NCBI GenBank assembly: GCA_021464415.1
Contig: CM038466.1
Span: forward strand, 36,052,833 to 36,116,832
Length of the DNA stretch: 64,000 bases
Origin: Lonicera japonica
Lineage: Eukaryota > Streptophyta > Magnoliopsida > Dipsacales > Caprifoliaceae
Direction of reading: 5' to 3'
Numbering within the stretch: the stretch's first letter is position 1; each line of letters starts with the position of its first letter. A program made the position numbers and the translations under genes. The notes beneath the pieces were generated by a model. That model was not told the origin of the DNA, searched no databases, and saw nothing but the letters and a program-made list of their open reading frames with translations. Of this stretch, positions 11,513 to 23,380 are shown in pieces.

Positions 11513-14500
11513 TAAATAATTTTCTTTTTCTTTTTCATATTAAAAGACAAAGCCTAAATATTTTTTATTTTCACTGTGTTATACAAGTGATGTATTATCA
11601 AACAAAGTCGGGATTCAAATAAAAGAAAAAGGAGAAGGAACTAAGAATTTTTTAATAAATATCCTATCCATCCAAGAACAGCTACTTACTACCAACTAAT
11701 CTTATGTTTGATATTTTTTAAAGTACACAAATTCCAGTTTTGTATTGCGAACCAGTTTTTAGGGATGAATTTTTATGCCGCTAAATATTGGTCCGCGAAG
11801 ATAAGAAGCAAGTAAAATTGGGAAAATTAAAAGACATGTTGGTGTAATATTAAATTTATATAATCGTGGCAGGCGATAATAAAAGAACAATAATACACAA
11901 AAAAAAAAAATTCAGCAAATCCTATCCAAAAAATCAAGGTGGACCAATAGAATTTAACTACGTCAAGTCAAAGTCTTTGGCTTCATATATAGTAAGAAAA
12001 TAACGGTACGATAATAATGGCAAAGAGCATCGTCCCACCTCAAGAAGACTTTGTTGATACTCCATTCAAATGAGTAATAGCGACTCTTACAATTGATTAG
12101 TGAATATAATAAAAAGTGAAAAATTTATTATAATTATTTTATTGTATACATTTTTTAGGTTACAAAAATTCAATCAGGAGAGTTTATAGTCGAGCCCAGA
12201 ACGAAATCTAGTGTCACAATCACTGAACCAATTAATCTTGATGGTTTTAGGTCATGTTATTTGGCCGTTATAGAGAAAAAAGAAAACATTAATAATTTCT
12301 CTTTCTATCTATTTTCTTTTAATTTGTAATGCTTACCGACGATTTTTTTATTTTTATTTTGTTGTATTTTGTGGGGGTTAAGTAGTAGCACCTTCTTTTT
12401 AGATATAACCAACTACAAATCTAGATTGGAGCTTGATACAAGTAATTTTTTGATGGTTAAAAGAAGTTTTAGAACATTTATAGCGATTTAAGAGAAAATT
12501 CACACCGTTATAAGTAATAAATTACTTCATAATATATCTTAACTATATTCATAGATGTACAATTATATCTTGATACAAATGCAAAGCTTTATAAGGAGTT
12601 TAGGAACCAGGACATAACTAATTTTATCATATTAAACATAATTAAATTCACTACCTCCAGTAATCATTTATATCTTTCACTATTATATCTAAATAGTATT
12701 GAAGAACCTACTATTATCTCAAACAATAATAGATATAATTCTAATGTGAAAAATTATCCATAAAGATGATAAAAAAAAATATTTTCTTCATTAAAAATAA
12801 AAATAAAATGTCTATAATATCTATATAACTTCAAGGTTTCTTGTGGTACCTCTATTTGTATGCATGTTTTTGTAATTGGCACCTAATACGATCAATGCAA
12901 CCACCATAATTAGTAAAATCTAGGATCCAAAAAACCCTACTAAGTATTTTACTAAATTTTTTATACCACAAGAAAGTTGATTTTTTATCAACTAAAATTT
13001 TCTCAATCCTAATAATTAATTAGGAAGTAAAGTATTTAGTTTCAGTTAAAAGACATAATGAAACTTAATTATTATATATATAAACCCTTGACAATAACAT
13101 AAAAACAAACAAAATGAGATTTCTTGAACAACTCAGTAAAACATTTATTTTCAAATTTAAATGAACTACACAATCATGTTTATGTTTGGTAAGAGAAATC
13201 AAATCATGAAAACATAAATAATATAAAATTTAAGTCAAAATGATAACTAATATCAAAATAAAATAATCACAATAACTTCAATAATAATTTCTTTCTTTCA
13301 ATCGCAAAAATCTCATCTTGGTTTTGTCTTCAAAAATAACTATTTTCACCCCAGTTAATCCACTAACTTAAAACAAAATCTATTAAATTTGATTGAAACA
13401 TTCAAATCACAGACTTATTGTTCCCTAAATTTTTCAAAACTTCCAGTTTTTCAAATGAAATATATATATATATATATAATGTCCTAAAATCTTATTTTGG
13501 TAGATTGGTCAAGGTTCATTATGGATCGGCTCACATAATCTACTTTTTAGGCTTTTTTTTTGATAAATTTCTTTATAGTTTCTCATGTTATCAGATGGTC
13601 AACAAATTTATTATATTGTTGCTTAACCCTTATTTCCTCTATAACTAACATTCTTAGTAGATAGGGAATGGAAAATAAATAGATAAGAAAATTTTTATCA
13701 TTAAAATGCATAGTAGTAAAATAAGTTATTAACTTTCTTGCAAGAAACACATAAGCAAAAAATATAATTATCCATGAACATACTCATTATTTTGAGGAAT
13801 CATAATGTTTAATTTGTTAGATCTCTTCAAAACTTTATGAGAAGTTCTTTTATGACACTTTTAACAATAATAGTGAGAATCTCAATTATATTAATATCAT
13901 TAAAGCAAGATTTTTAGTACACTTAAGGTAAACTAAACTTACTTAAAACATTTTGAAAAGTTAGCTACTTTGAGAAAATAATTAAAAATATATTAAGCAT
14001 GCAAATGAAGTTAACAACATAAAACTTAGCATCTTTAATAACGCTAGTTAAATTAACAACTTGAACATTAGTAATACAAATACAATGTATAACTATGGTA
14101 CTCCTTTGGGTAGTAACCATAAAATGCAAATTATGGTGTTTAACTACATATATATGTATATATATATATATATATTTAACTTTAGTGAGTTGTATATTAT
14201 TTAATTAGATAGATACAATATCTTTGGATGTTTTATATCCACCCAACTGAACAATACACTAAGCTCTTTCATATTTAGTTAGTTATTAAAATCATTCTCT
14301 TTGGAGAATAACTTTTAAATTTTAAATGAATAAATAAATACGATAATATTATGAATATATTCTTTACAAATTATAAGCATCATTATTCATGTGTTATTGT
14401 CAATAAGTTTATTATTGAATTTATTAGTCATCATATGGTTGGGCCACTTTGGCAGCTACTGAATTATTCTTAATGTCACTATTATATTAAACAAATATGT

Positions 14501-14890
14501 AAAATAAACTCGTGAGAAACATTACAATAATGATGATTAGTAGTGATTTATGAGTTACCCACGTAAGATTTACTATTTAATTAATAATCATTAAACATTC
14601 TAGTTAGACTACTTTGACGGCTACCAACTATTCTTATTATGACTATTAGATAAAAAGGTAAACTTATGTAATCAAACTTGTCAATACAATTTCTTTATAG
14701 GAGAAAGATTTCTAACCCTTTAATGTTTATTAAGTCGCCCATGAAACTTGATTCACCTTTAGGGAATTTCAAACCTCTAATAACTAAATAAATTCAACAA
14801 AATGAACCTCTTGGTGGAAAAAACTAAAAAAGGTTAGTTTAGACCAAACAATCAAATGATTGGAATAATAAGTGAAACGAGCTAAAAGAG
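11513..14890. other. AT-rich intergenic DNA with microsatellites, no gene seen
   Basis: No credible coding frame on either strand. It contains TA microsatellites at about 13461-13478 and 14147-14176. Fragments at 11520-11610 (CATATTAAAAGACAAAGCC and a TTATCAAACAAAGTC end) may be further pieces of the neighbouring foldback MITE family. Confidence 0.6.
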
Positions 14891-16139
14891 TCAAAGATGT
14901 ATATATGAGGTTCGCCTCATATGAAAATATGGATTAGTCCTCCTCCGTGGAATAGAGCTAGGAGCTCGGGTAGCTTTGTATTATAATGACTAAATCGGTA
15001 TTACAGACTTATAAGATCTCTCTAGTTATTCTATCCTCACCAGGTTATAATAAGAGCATTTTCAAGCCACACGAGTTCTAGGTTTTCTACACTAGGAGCT
15101 CTACTGTGTGCTCTGTAGCTCTCTTTTTTCTCACTCTCTGGGTTGCTCACAGTTTGTTACTTGAATGCTGGATTACTTAATTGTTGTTGGGTTGTTCTTA
15201 GTTGTTGAGAGAAGTAAATGCTTCTTCTACATATATGAGACAGAGGAGACGTGTGGAGGGAGCTCTGTGGAGCAGGTCCAAGGCCATCCCTCATTTTCAC
15301 CAACTCTGATGTTACTTTTCCATCGATTCCGGTGCATTAAATGTAGTTGTTATGCATTTAATGAAAGTGAAGGAAGTTTTGTGTCTGTTGCAGGGTAGAC
15401 GGCAGTCTCCCATGCCTCTGTCAACCATTATGATAGAGCGGTTAGGTGCTAGCGACCTCAATTCAATAAGGGACCGTTGGAGGTCGGGGCCCCACAGATT
15501 TAGGACCTCCATGATATAAGAGATTTATTTTGGATGTTCTCATGAGCTCTTTCTAAGTGTCGACATGAGGGTAGTCCTTCCTAATACTCCCCTTTGACTT
15601 AACATTAATATCCACATGTCTACTCTTAATTGGTCCACGGTGTAAAATATTATTTAACACCATCAATTTCCCCTATCCTTACCATTTAGCCCGAAGGGGC
15701 TAACTGGTGAGGAAAAACCCCTTATCTGGGCTTCAAGGGAGCCCTGAATCCTGCTACATGAACGATATGGAGCTCAAGCCCTTGGCAGAGGTTGAGCTCA
15801 ATGCTTCCTCTAGTTCTGGTGAGATGAAGGCTTGATCATTTACATAGTCGACTTGGTTCTCCGATCCGGTACCATTACCCGAGTTCTTCAGCATGATTGT
15901 TGCCTTTTAGATAGATCATGTCTAATTGCTCCGTATTTCTTGGGGAACCTGCAAATGTGTGATAGTGGGCTTTCTGAGTGGACAGTTACAACCTTCTTTG
16001 AAAGGACGGTTATCTTAGCCTAGAAGCCTTATGAAACCCTTCTTACCTTAGGAAAGTTTTTTACTTTTCATTTCTTCTCCTCTTAAATCCTAGGCGCCTT
16101 AGAACTCAGAAGACCTTATTCACTTCATTTCTTGTTAAC
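14891..16139 (+). mobile_element. Likely leader or LTR region of the retroelement-derived unit downstream
   Basis: GC content rises abruptly here and stays high up to about 19.0 kb. It includes a CT-rich leader-like stretch (15100-15160) and a short purine/pyrimidine boundary with AATTTCCCC near 15665. No matching second LTR was found, so the call rests on continuity with the coding remnant at 16140-19016. Confidence 0.35.
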
Positions 16140-19016
16140 TTGGCCTACAGATCACCTTTAGAAAATTCCTTCAAGAGATTTTTGAGTGTTCCCTTAGAGG
16201 AATTTATTAGGCTTATTCCTTATTTCGCACCGTCCTTCCCTTTTCATTCTTTAGCATTACTCATGAAGCACTTCACCAGCCAAGGTCTGAACCAAAAGAT
16301 CCTTTGCAAAACTAAGCAAAGTTCCTTTGCGGGGGATGTTCCAAATCCCCTCGTTAATGTGAGATCCATTGAGATCCTGGACAGTAAGGGGGAATTAACG
16401 CGCATTTGTCTTCCTCCCAGTGTGTCAGACGCCACAAGGGACATTGAGAAGTACTTTGGGTTCCTCAGTTCCTTGGTTTTTTTTCGCATACCATCGACAT
16501 TCTTCGCCTCGACATTCTAATTTTTAAGACGAAATATTAAATCCCCGATTCGGTTAAGGCTAAGGCTCTAGGTCCTGAGGAAAGGGCATGTTATTACAGG
16601 CCCGGGGAGGTCCCTTTTTAAGAGTTCGTGTTCGAGCACAGGCTAAGATTTCCTATGGACGACCACGTGAGGGAATTGTTAGTGACCATGGACCTCGCCC
16701 CAGCCTAAGTCAGCCCCAACATGTGGTCTTGCTTGGCAGGCTCAGTGCTGATCTTTAAAGCCATATTCGCTGGGAGTTACGACATAATAATGGAGGAATT
16801 CATCACTCTCTTTTAGCCCAAGGACAACGGTGGCAAGAATAAAGGGGTTTTTAGATGTCCTTCTAGGCTGGGGGCCTCCAAGATCGTTCACGGCCTCCCT
16901 GACAGCATTCCTGACTGGAAGAAGCGATTCTTCTTTGTCTCCGGTGATGAATGGGAGCACAATTCCAGGTACTCCAGTATCTATGGCCGTAAGCGTTGCT
17001 TCACAAAGCCAGAATCCATAAGTAAGTTTTATTCTCCTTATTTTTTATTCTACTCCTCTAAACTTTGCATATGCTCTGACTTTTAGTTTTAGCTTAGTAA
17101 CTGAACTTGTTATTCTTTTCCTTTTTAGTCAAAGAAAATAACCATGTGCTGGTAAAATCAAACTGGATTGAAGACATCAATGACTTCTTTCATAAGTATT
17201 ACGCAGAAATCGTACGTAATCCCAGGAATGCTGTGGAGATACGGCCTAGGCCCCAAACTTATTAACAGCGACCCCAACATTCTCACAGTGGGGGGTCTCC
17301 CGCATCTGGATGTGCTGTTAACATCCGAGCGTAATGACCTAGGGCTAAAGGCCTAAAAAATCGCTCAGAATGGGAAAATTAAGACCCATGTTTTGAAGAA
17401 CAAGAGACCACTAAAACTAACAATAGTGCTCCACATGAGAGGGATACGGAATAAGTTTAAGGAGGTTCTCTTGGTAACAGGGTATTGGAGGTGGTCCCCA
17501 TCCAGCAGGTCCTTGTGGTACCCAAAATATGTAAGCTTTCGTTTTCCCCTTTCTTTTGTCAGTGTATAAGAACAGTTGAGCTCTGTTTATGACCTTGTTT
17601 TATTTTCTTTTCTCGGAATTGGCCTTCAGAGTAAACACCGACAAAGTCACCAAGAAAATGAGTGCTTTATCTAGAGGCCTGCCTCCTCCCAAGAGGTCTA
17701 AGGGGGATGAGGGGACTAAAGATAACGTCCAGCTCCACCTACGGACACCAAACCTACCGAAACTCTTGCCACCACTAGTGCTTTACGTTTAGAGGACGTA
17801 CATACTTGGATAGATCTAATGCACGCTCCTATAGGAGATTTTGCTCCTCCTCAGCCCAGAGAAAACAAATTTAGAGAGAAATGAAACAACAAAGATCGAT
17901 GCCTCGAGTCCTACTGGCGTAGGGGCTGGTAGCGAAGGGGCCGTCGCTGAGGATAAGGAGGATGTAGTCATAATAGGGGCTAAACACACTCCTGATTAGA
18001 CATTCTCTTCTACGGGAGCTCCCAAGACAGTTTTGGCTTCTTCCTGAAGGGCTATACACTCCCCCTTGTTGTAAACAATTCTGAAACAGGCAAGAGAGAA
18101 AGGAACGAGCTCGCTGGCTAACTCCTTCAGCCTTCATATAAGTCAGGTACATATAGATATCTTTTGAGATTTGCTTTCCAGGTTCCTTGGGTATAACTCA
18201 CTCTCTTATTTCTTGCAGGCCATGAACCTTTTTTTCTCCATGCTTCACTTGGCTGAGGAGGGCTCCAGCTCTATTGGCAACTCATCTCTTCAGGAGGAGC
18301 TCACAAAGACACAGAATGAGCTCTACGTTGTTAGGAGTGATCTGGAAAGGGTTAAGGATGACAAGAGAGTTATGTTAGAGTATGTCACCAACGCTCTGTC
18401 TGAGACCAAGGGCCTGAAGGGCAAGGTGGATAGCTTTAACGACATGTTCCACCGCCTAAAGTTTGCCTACAGGGCCCTAGAGCAAGAGCACGATGCTAAA
18501 AAAAATGAGGACTTTGATTTCAAATCCAAGCTGATTCAGCCTAGAAGATAGTTCCATGCAATTGGGCCTATTTTAGAGATGGCTCAAAAGACTGCAAACT
18601 TAGAACGCAAGGACAGAGAAAATGCTGAAGCCGCACTAAAGGGTCTCCAGGTTCAGCTTTCAATTAAAGATTTCGAGTTATCAACCTCTAGACAACACCA
18701 AGAAGCTATGCGTGTCCAGCTTTCTAAGATGGAGAAGGAGCTGAAAAAGTCCATCCTTATAGTGAAGACTCAAGCTGTTGAGGAGTTCTATGGTGCTGAG
18801 GGCCCTTTGCTGAGGATTTCTGATTTCTTTGTGACTGGCTTTTACAAATGTAAAGAGCTGGCCCTTCAGCAACCTGAAGACCTTGAGAGCCTTGAGGTCC
18901 TTACAAAGATAGATTTGAATCCAGAGCCAGAGGCTAAGATAGCCGAGAAAAGGTCTGACGCTCTCGCAGTGCTACAGATCATCAAGGCTGAGGAGCCCGA
19001 CTTGTTGACCAAGTAG
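16140..19016 (+). pseudogene. Decayed putative gypsy-type transposon protein (Transposase_28-like)
   Basis: A broken plus-strand gene. Pieces are readable in order: a segment at 16140-16520; a segment at about 16590-17020 containing LRFPMDDHVRELL, SPNMWSCLAGSVLIF and a WKKRFFFVSGDEWE motif, interrupted by in-frame stops; shorter pieces to 17800; then a C-terminal half at about 18219-19016. The LRFP...LL...PNxW and FFVSGDxWE patterns recall the plant 'putative gypsy type transposon' family carried by large non-autonomous retroelements. The C-terminal part is strongly coiled-coil (Leu/Glu/Lys heptads such as LQEELTKTQNEL) and is split by a stop at 18549-18551. Splice sites are recognisable, for example donor CAG|GTACAT at 18144 and acceptor TTGCAG at 18218. 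An AATAAA lies at 19135-19140. The stops argue against a functional product. Confidence 0.6.
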
Positions 19017-19760
19017 GACACGGGCAAACCTTCTCCTTCCAGGGCTAATGGAGGGGATGGTAATGGGGACCAATAGATAAAATAGGGCTTTTTTGTATAG
19101 AAGTTCTAGGACCTTTGTAATTGCTCTCTTTATAAATAAAATGAACAATTTTTTTAGGACCTCTATTCTACATTTTGCCTGTTTTGTTTTATTTTAATTC
19201 TTGTCTTTTTTTTTCTTTTGTCTAAGTTGTAATGTGATATGTAATGAGCCTTGTGGTACTCTAATGCCCCCACAACATAGAAGAAGGTTAAGTAGAATTA
19301 AGCAAGCTAAACAACTTGCCTCAATGAGGTCTTTAATATTTTTAAAAGAGGCCATTGACCTGTTTAGTCTCATTGGACTGGCTCTGTTGGGTCATTTTAA
19401 TAAAAGTGTGGTCCTTGTTATTTTGGCTAAGACTATAAGAGTAATGCCCCTAGACTTTAGGAAAAGTTTGTTAAGGAGCTCTCAAATATTAATTGGACTC
19501 CTCAGTGTGTAAGTGAGCTCAATGAGCAAGACAATTACTACATTGACCTATTTGCAAAAGGAATTATTCAGTTCTTAGTATGCCTGTCTTGAGGACCTTT
19601 TATGTTTGGTGACTTGCCTATATGGTGAAAAAGTTTTTGATGTTTTAAAAGAAAAACTTGTTCTTTTTGGCTAAGTTTAGAGTAAAGTTATGCCCCCTTT
19701 TGACTTAGGAAAATTTAACAGTTCTCTCAGTTATCACCAGGCCTCTTCAGCTGTGGGACC
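19017..19760 (+). other. 3' flank of the retroelement-derived gene
   Basis: Starts with the stop codon's 3' untranslated-like sequence, an AATAAA at 19135 and a T-rich stretch. A 103-codon frame at 19201-19512 is present, but I recognise nothing in it. It probably belongs to the same old retroelement. Confidence 0.4.
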
Positions 19761-19943
19761 GACCTCTTTTTGAGAGGGTTTTCACAGAGTATAAGTGTGC
19801 TGTTGAGTTGGGGACTTACTAAATGACCTCTTTCTGAGTGGATTTTTTTAGAGTGCAAGTGTACTTTTACGAGCTAAGCACTTATTAAACTGATCTCTTT
19901 GTGAGAGAATTTTTTCAGAGTGCAAGTGTACTTTTAGGAACTA
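19761..19943 (+). repeat. Diverged tandem repeat, about 64-67 bp, three copies
   Basis: Three units start with GA(C/T)CTCTTT at 19761, 19825 and 19892. Each runs through a GAG..TTTTT(T/C)AGAGT segment, AAGTGT(G/A)CTTTT and a GGA/AGC...ACTTA(C/T)TAAA segment. It sits between the retroelement remnant and the TRIM array. Confidence 0.7.
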
Positions 19944-20382
19944 CATATAGTATTAGAGTGGAACCAGAACACTACCACTTTGCGTACAAATATTGTGGGT
20001 CGGGTTTGTGCAGCTGTCGACAAGCCAAAATTGTTGGATGCAACTAATTAGAGGTATCTCACATCGGTAATGTAATGGGAAAGTCCTTAATATATATGTG
20101 GGAATAATGAACCTAACTTACAACTTGGGCTAGCCATTTTGGGGAAGAACTTGTGTGGTTACATAATCCGCAACTCACATGATGTGTATATATTGTGGAT
20201 CGGGTCTATGCGACTAATGGCAACCCATAATCACTTGATGTAGCTAATTAGAGCTGAGATTGAAGGATTTAATGGGGAAAAATTGTAACGACCAAAAATA
20301 TTCTACATTGGTAGTGTAATGGGAAAGTCATTGTGTGTGACCCCGGATTGACGAGGAAGTCAGAGATTTAATGGGGGAAAAT

Positions 20383-20799
20383 TATAATGACCCAAAATAT
20401 CCTACATTGGTAGTGTAATGGGAAAGTCCGTGGTATATATGTGAGTGCAATGACCTTAAATTACAACTTGAGTTAGCTATTTTGGGGGAGAACCCGAATG
20501 ATTAAATATGGTATCAGAGTAAACCCTAGACCACTACCACGTAATGTATAGATATTGCGGGTCGGGTCTGTGCGGCTGACTTGAGCTAGAATCGTTGGAT
20601 GTAGCTAGCTAAAGCCGAGATTAATTGTGTATGACCCCAACCTGACGAGGATGTCAGGGATTTAATGAGGGGAGATTGTAACGACACAAAATATCCCACA
20701 TTGGTAGTGTAATAGAAAAGTCCTTGGTATATATGTGGGAACGATGAACCTAACTTACAACTTGGGCTAGCCATTTTGGGGAGAACCCGCGTGGTTACA
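20383..20799 (+). mobile_element. Complete TRIM unit (417 bp)
   Basis: The left LTR (20383-20507) starts TATAATGACCC and the right LTR (20677-20799) starts TGTAACGAC and ends ACA, about 123 bp each. Directly after the left LTR is a primer-binding site matching the initiator tRNA-Met complement, TGGTATCAGAGT (20509-20520). Before the right LTR lies a polypurine tract (TTTAATGAGGGGAGA). The internal region of about 170 bp is too short to code. Confidence 0.8.
20509..20520 (+). promoter_or_regulatory. TRIM primer-binding site (tRNA-Met type)
   Basis: TGGTATCAGAGT matches the first 11 of 12 bases of the usual plant retroelement primer-binding site TGGTATCAGAGC and lies just inside the left LTR. 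A diverged version, TAGTATTAGAGT, occurs at the very left edge of the array near 19949. Confidence 0.8.
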
Positions 20800-22450
20800 G
20801 AGTAAACGTCTATACGCCAATCAAACCCATTCCTGCTTAGATGGTCATGCATACTTCATTAAATAAAAAGATAGTTGTACTTGCGTGGATTATGGATAAG
20901 AACAACAACACATATAAAGTGCTAGAATAGTGTCCAAGTTTTGCCTTTTTGAATTTTTTATTATTTACCCTAATAGAACATTGTAACCATAATTATACAC
21001 CGATAAATATAACAGGGAAGGCTCATTACAAGAGTACTTAATTTTAGATAAGTAATTCTAGAGAGAGAAAGCTAGTAAGTTGTATTATTTCTTGAGTTTA
21101 ATGCCTTTGAGCAATATATAAACAAACACACACAAAAGGAAGACGTATTGCCGGAATAACATAAGAGTTACCGGAGGAACCTACTTACAACCAAAATCTC
21201 TCATTTACTCTCTATTTTTTCTATCTTCACTATACAGGGCTTGAATCCAAGTACTCGTGGGGAGACTCAATTTTTTGGCAACCATAGGCTTGATATAAAG
21301 TAAGAAAATAATGGCAAGGAGCAATACCCCACCATTTAGGTGATGTTATTTGACTTATAATTTATAATGGTTATAAATGAATTTTTTTTTATTTTATTCT
21401 ATTTTGTGGGGGTTAAATAGCACCATCCTTAATAATTTAATATAATATGTCAAGCTCCTTTAAAAAAAATGCTGTGTCAAGCCACATCAGCAATTGTTAA
21501 TAGTGTTAGTTTATTTAAAATCCTATTAGATGTACTAAAAGAAAATAAATAAAATGTTTGATGTCCAAGTAGAAAAATCAGTATAAGTATATTATATTCT
21601 TTTTCGTAGGTAATTAACCCAACATTTTTCATCCCCATCTTTGTGATTTAAAAAACCATTCTCCCTAATATGAAAAATTTGTTTTAATCAAAAGAAGAAT
21701 TCCATTATGAAAGACCCCACTTAATATTTATAATGTAAACTTAGACACATTAGATTTTGGATAAATAACGAGTGTATAATTCACACCACTTATATTTACA
21801 AAAAAATGTTAGTAGTGGGGTCAAGTAAAAAAAAATGCGACTTAAACATATTTTTCATAAGAATTGCAATTTAATCCAAAAAATGTTCAAATATTGTGTC
21901 TTAAATGCATTTTTGACCACACATATACACTTGAATATAAGAGAAAAAAGTATGAGTGATAGAAGATGCTTTTACAATTACTATTAAATTGTGCTTTTTT
22001 TAACTAAGTCGCATTGCTCACTCCCCCATTCTCTTAGAAAGGTAATTTAATTGTTGCTTATATGCAGGGGCAAATACATGGTTTACTGAGGAGGCAGTTT
22101 AACTTTTAAAATTTGGCCTTTTAGTGTGAATTTTTTCCTGGAATTTATTATCTCTTTTGTCTGCCTTTTTAAAAAAAAAACTAGAAAAATAGTAGTAATA
22201 TATACTCAATTTTTTTCCTTCCCTTAATTAATATTTTTTTCTTGATATATGCTATAATTGTTCCCCCTTAGTCACAAATTCCTGGCTCCTCATAAGCATA
22301 CATGCACGCATTCATGCCCAACTTGGCCATATTATTTAAGGGCCTTATATATAGAATTTATAATCATCTTTAATAATAAAAGGGTTCAAAATAAGCATTT
22401 GGGATTTAGATGAGTTGGAAAAGTGTTTTATATTTAATTTTCTCATTCCA
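20800..22450. other. Intergenic DNA, no gene seen
   Basis: AT-rich with no supported coding frame. A segment near 21180-21340 and poly-A/T runs are the only composition changes. The left 8-bp target duplication of the next element ends this block. Confidence 0.6.
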
Positions 22451-22458
22451 TTAATTTT

Positions 22459-23380
22459 GGGTGATTTTGTTTCTATCCACCATATTTTGCAGTTAATCCA
22501 CCCTTAAATTAGGGAAATTCTGTACAAAGTTTTACAATATTACCCTTTTCAAAATTGATAAATATGTCCACAAATTAAATTCCTTCTCAAATTTCCAATC
22601 CTCCAATTTCCTTCGCATTCTCTGTTCCTTTTCCAATTTTAATCTTCAGCTTCAAATCTCCCTCGCCTGCAACCACTCCAGCACAAGACTTGACACAGGA
22701 AGACTACGAAACCTCCACTTCAGCATCTTTGACATCTCTATTCTCTCCTTGTCCTTCGTTCTCTCAATTAATCTCATTTTTCCTGTAATAAGATCTAGTA
22801 ATCCTACAAAGCTCTGAGCCTCCAAACTTCTCACTCACTCCAGCATCACTTATCTCCTCGCAACCTCTCTTCTTCAAAGACGCCTTCAGTTTATTCACAG
22901 AGATTCTGCTCGAATTGAACGAAACTTCTTCCGTCAAATGTGAAGAAGCAATTTCTCCATAAGCGATCGAACTAGGGGATGAACAGATGATTGGCGAGAT
23001 TTGAAATTGTTTCCGGTGAGGAAGTGTCGATCAGAGCTTCTTCATGATGCACAATACTAGTTGATTATTACGCTTCATTTTTATAAATGATTTTGTTTTG
23101 AAATTTTTGTAGACGAACCAAACTAAAGCTTGAATTTTGTTTGAAGAACTACGAATTTGAGCTTAGAAGTGATAATGGTTTTAATTTGTGTGTTTGTTGT
23201 GCGAGTGTACTTTGAGTGATGCCGGCAATACGAAGCAGTTTAAAGGGGTTTTTTAAAAATTAAATTAATAATATTTTTTGTCAGTCTATCCACGTTTGCG
23301 GATTAACTTAATGGGTAATGCGGATCAACTTAATAGCGCGGATTAACTGCAAGATATGGTGGATAGAAACAAAATCACCC
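22459..23380. mobile_element. Non-autonomous TIR element with 8-bp TSD (Pack-MULE-like), member A
   Basis: A 922-bp unit. The left end GGGTGATTTTGTTTCTATCC is repeated as an inverted copy at the right end. The inverted match extends about 43 bp through CACCATAT(T/C)TTGCAGTTAATCC. It is flanked by a perfect direct duplication TTAATTTT (22451-22458 and 23381-23388). The interior, 22560-23225, is GC-richer than the flanks and contains a coding-like minus-strand stretch that ends in stops and is not assigned to a family. Long TIRs, an 8-bp duplication and gene-like cargo fit a Mutator-like element that captured host sequence. hAT elements also make 8-bp duplications but usually have short TIRs. 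Confidence 0.8.

Larger units (their letters stand above)
19944..20799 (+). mobile_element. TRIM retrotransposon array sharing LTRs
   Basis: A chain of very short LTR-retroelement pieces in one orientation: internal (19944-20050), LTR missing its first bases (20051-20163), internal (20164-20283), LTR fragment (20284-20331), internal tail (20332-20382), LTR (20383-20507), internal (20508-20676), LTR (20677-20799). LTRs share ATATCC(C/T)ACATTGG, GTAGTGTAATGGGAAAGTC, TTACAACTTG and TAGC(C/T)ATTTTGGGG. Internals share GGGTCGGGT(C/T)TGTGC and a purine-rich TTTAATGGGG-type tract before each LTR. There is no coding capacity, as expected for terminal-repeat retrotransposons in miniature. Confidence 0.8.

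Noticed and set aside
22652..22834. 60-codon minus-strand frame in the TIR element cargo
   Set aside because: Another minus-strand frame looks more coding-like, and both contain or meet stops. No gene can be supported, only cargo of unknown origin.
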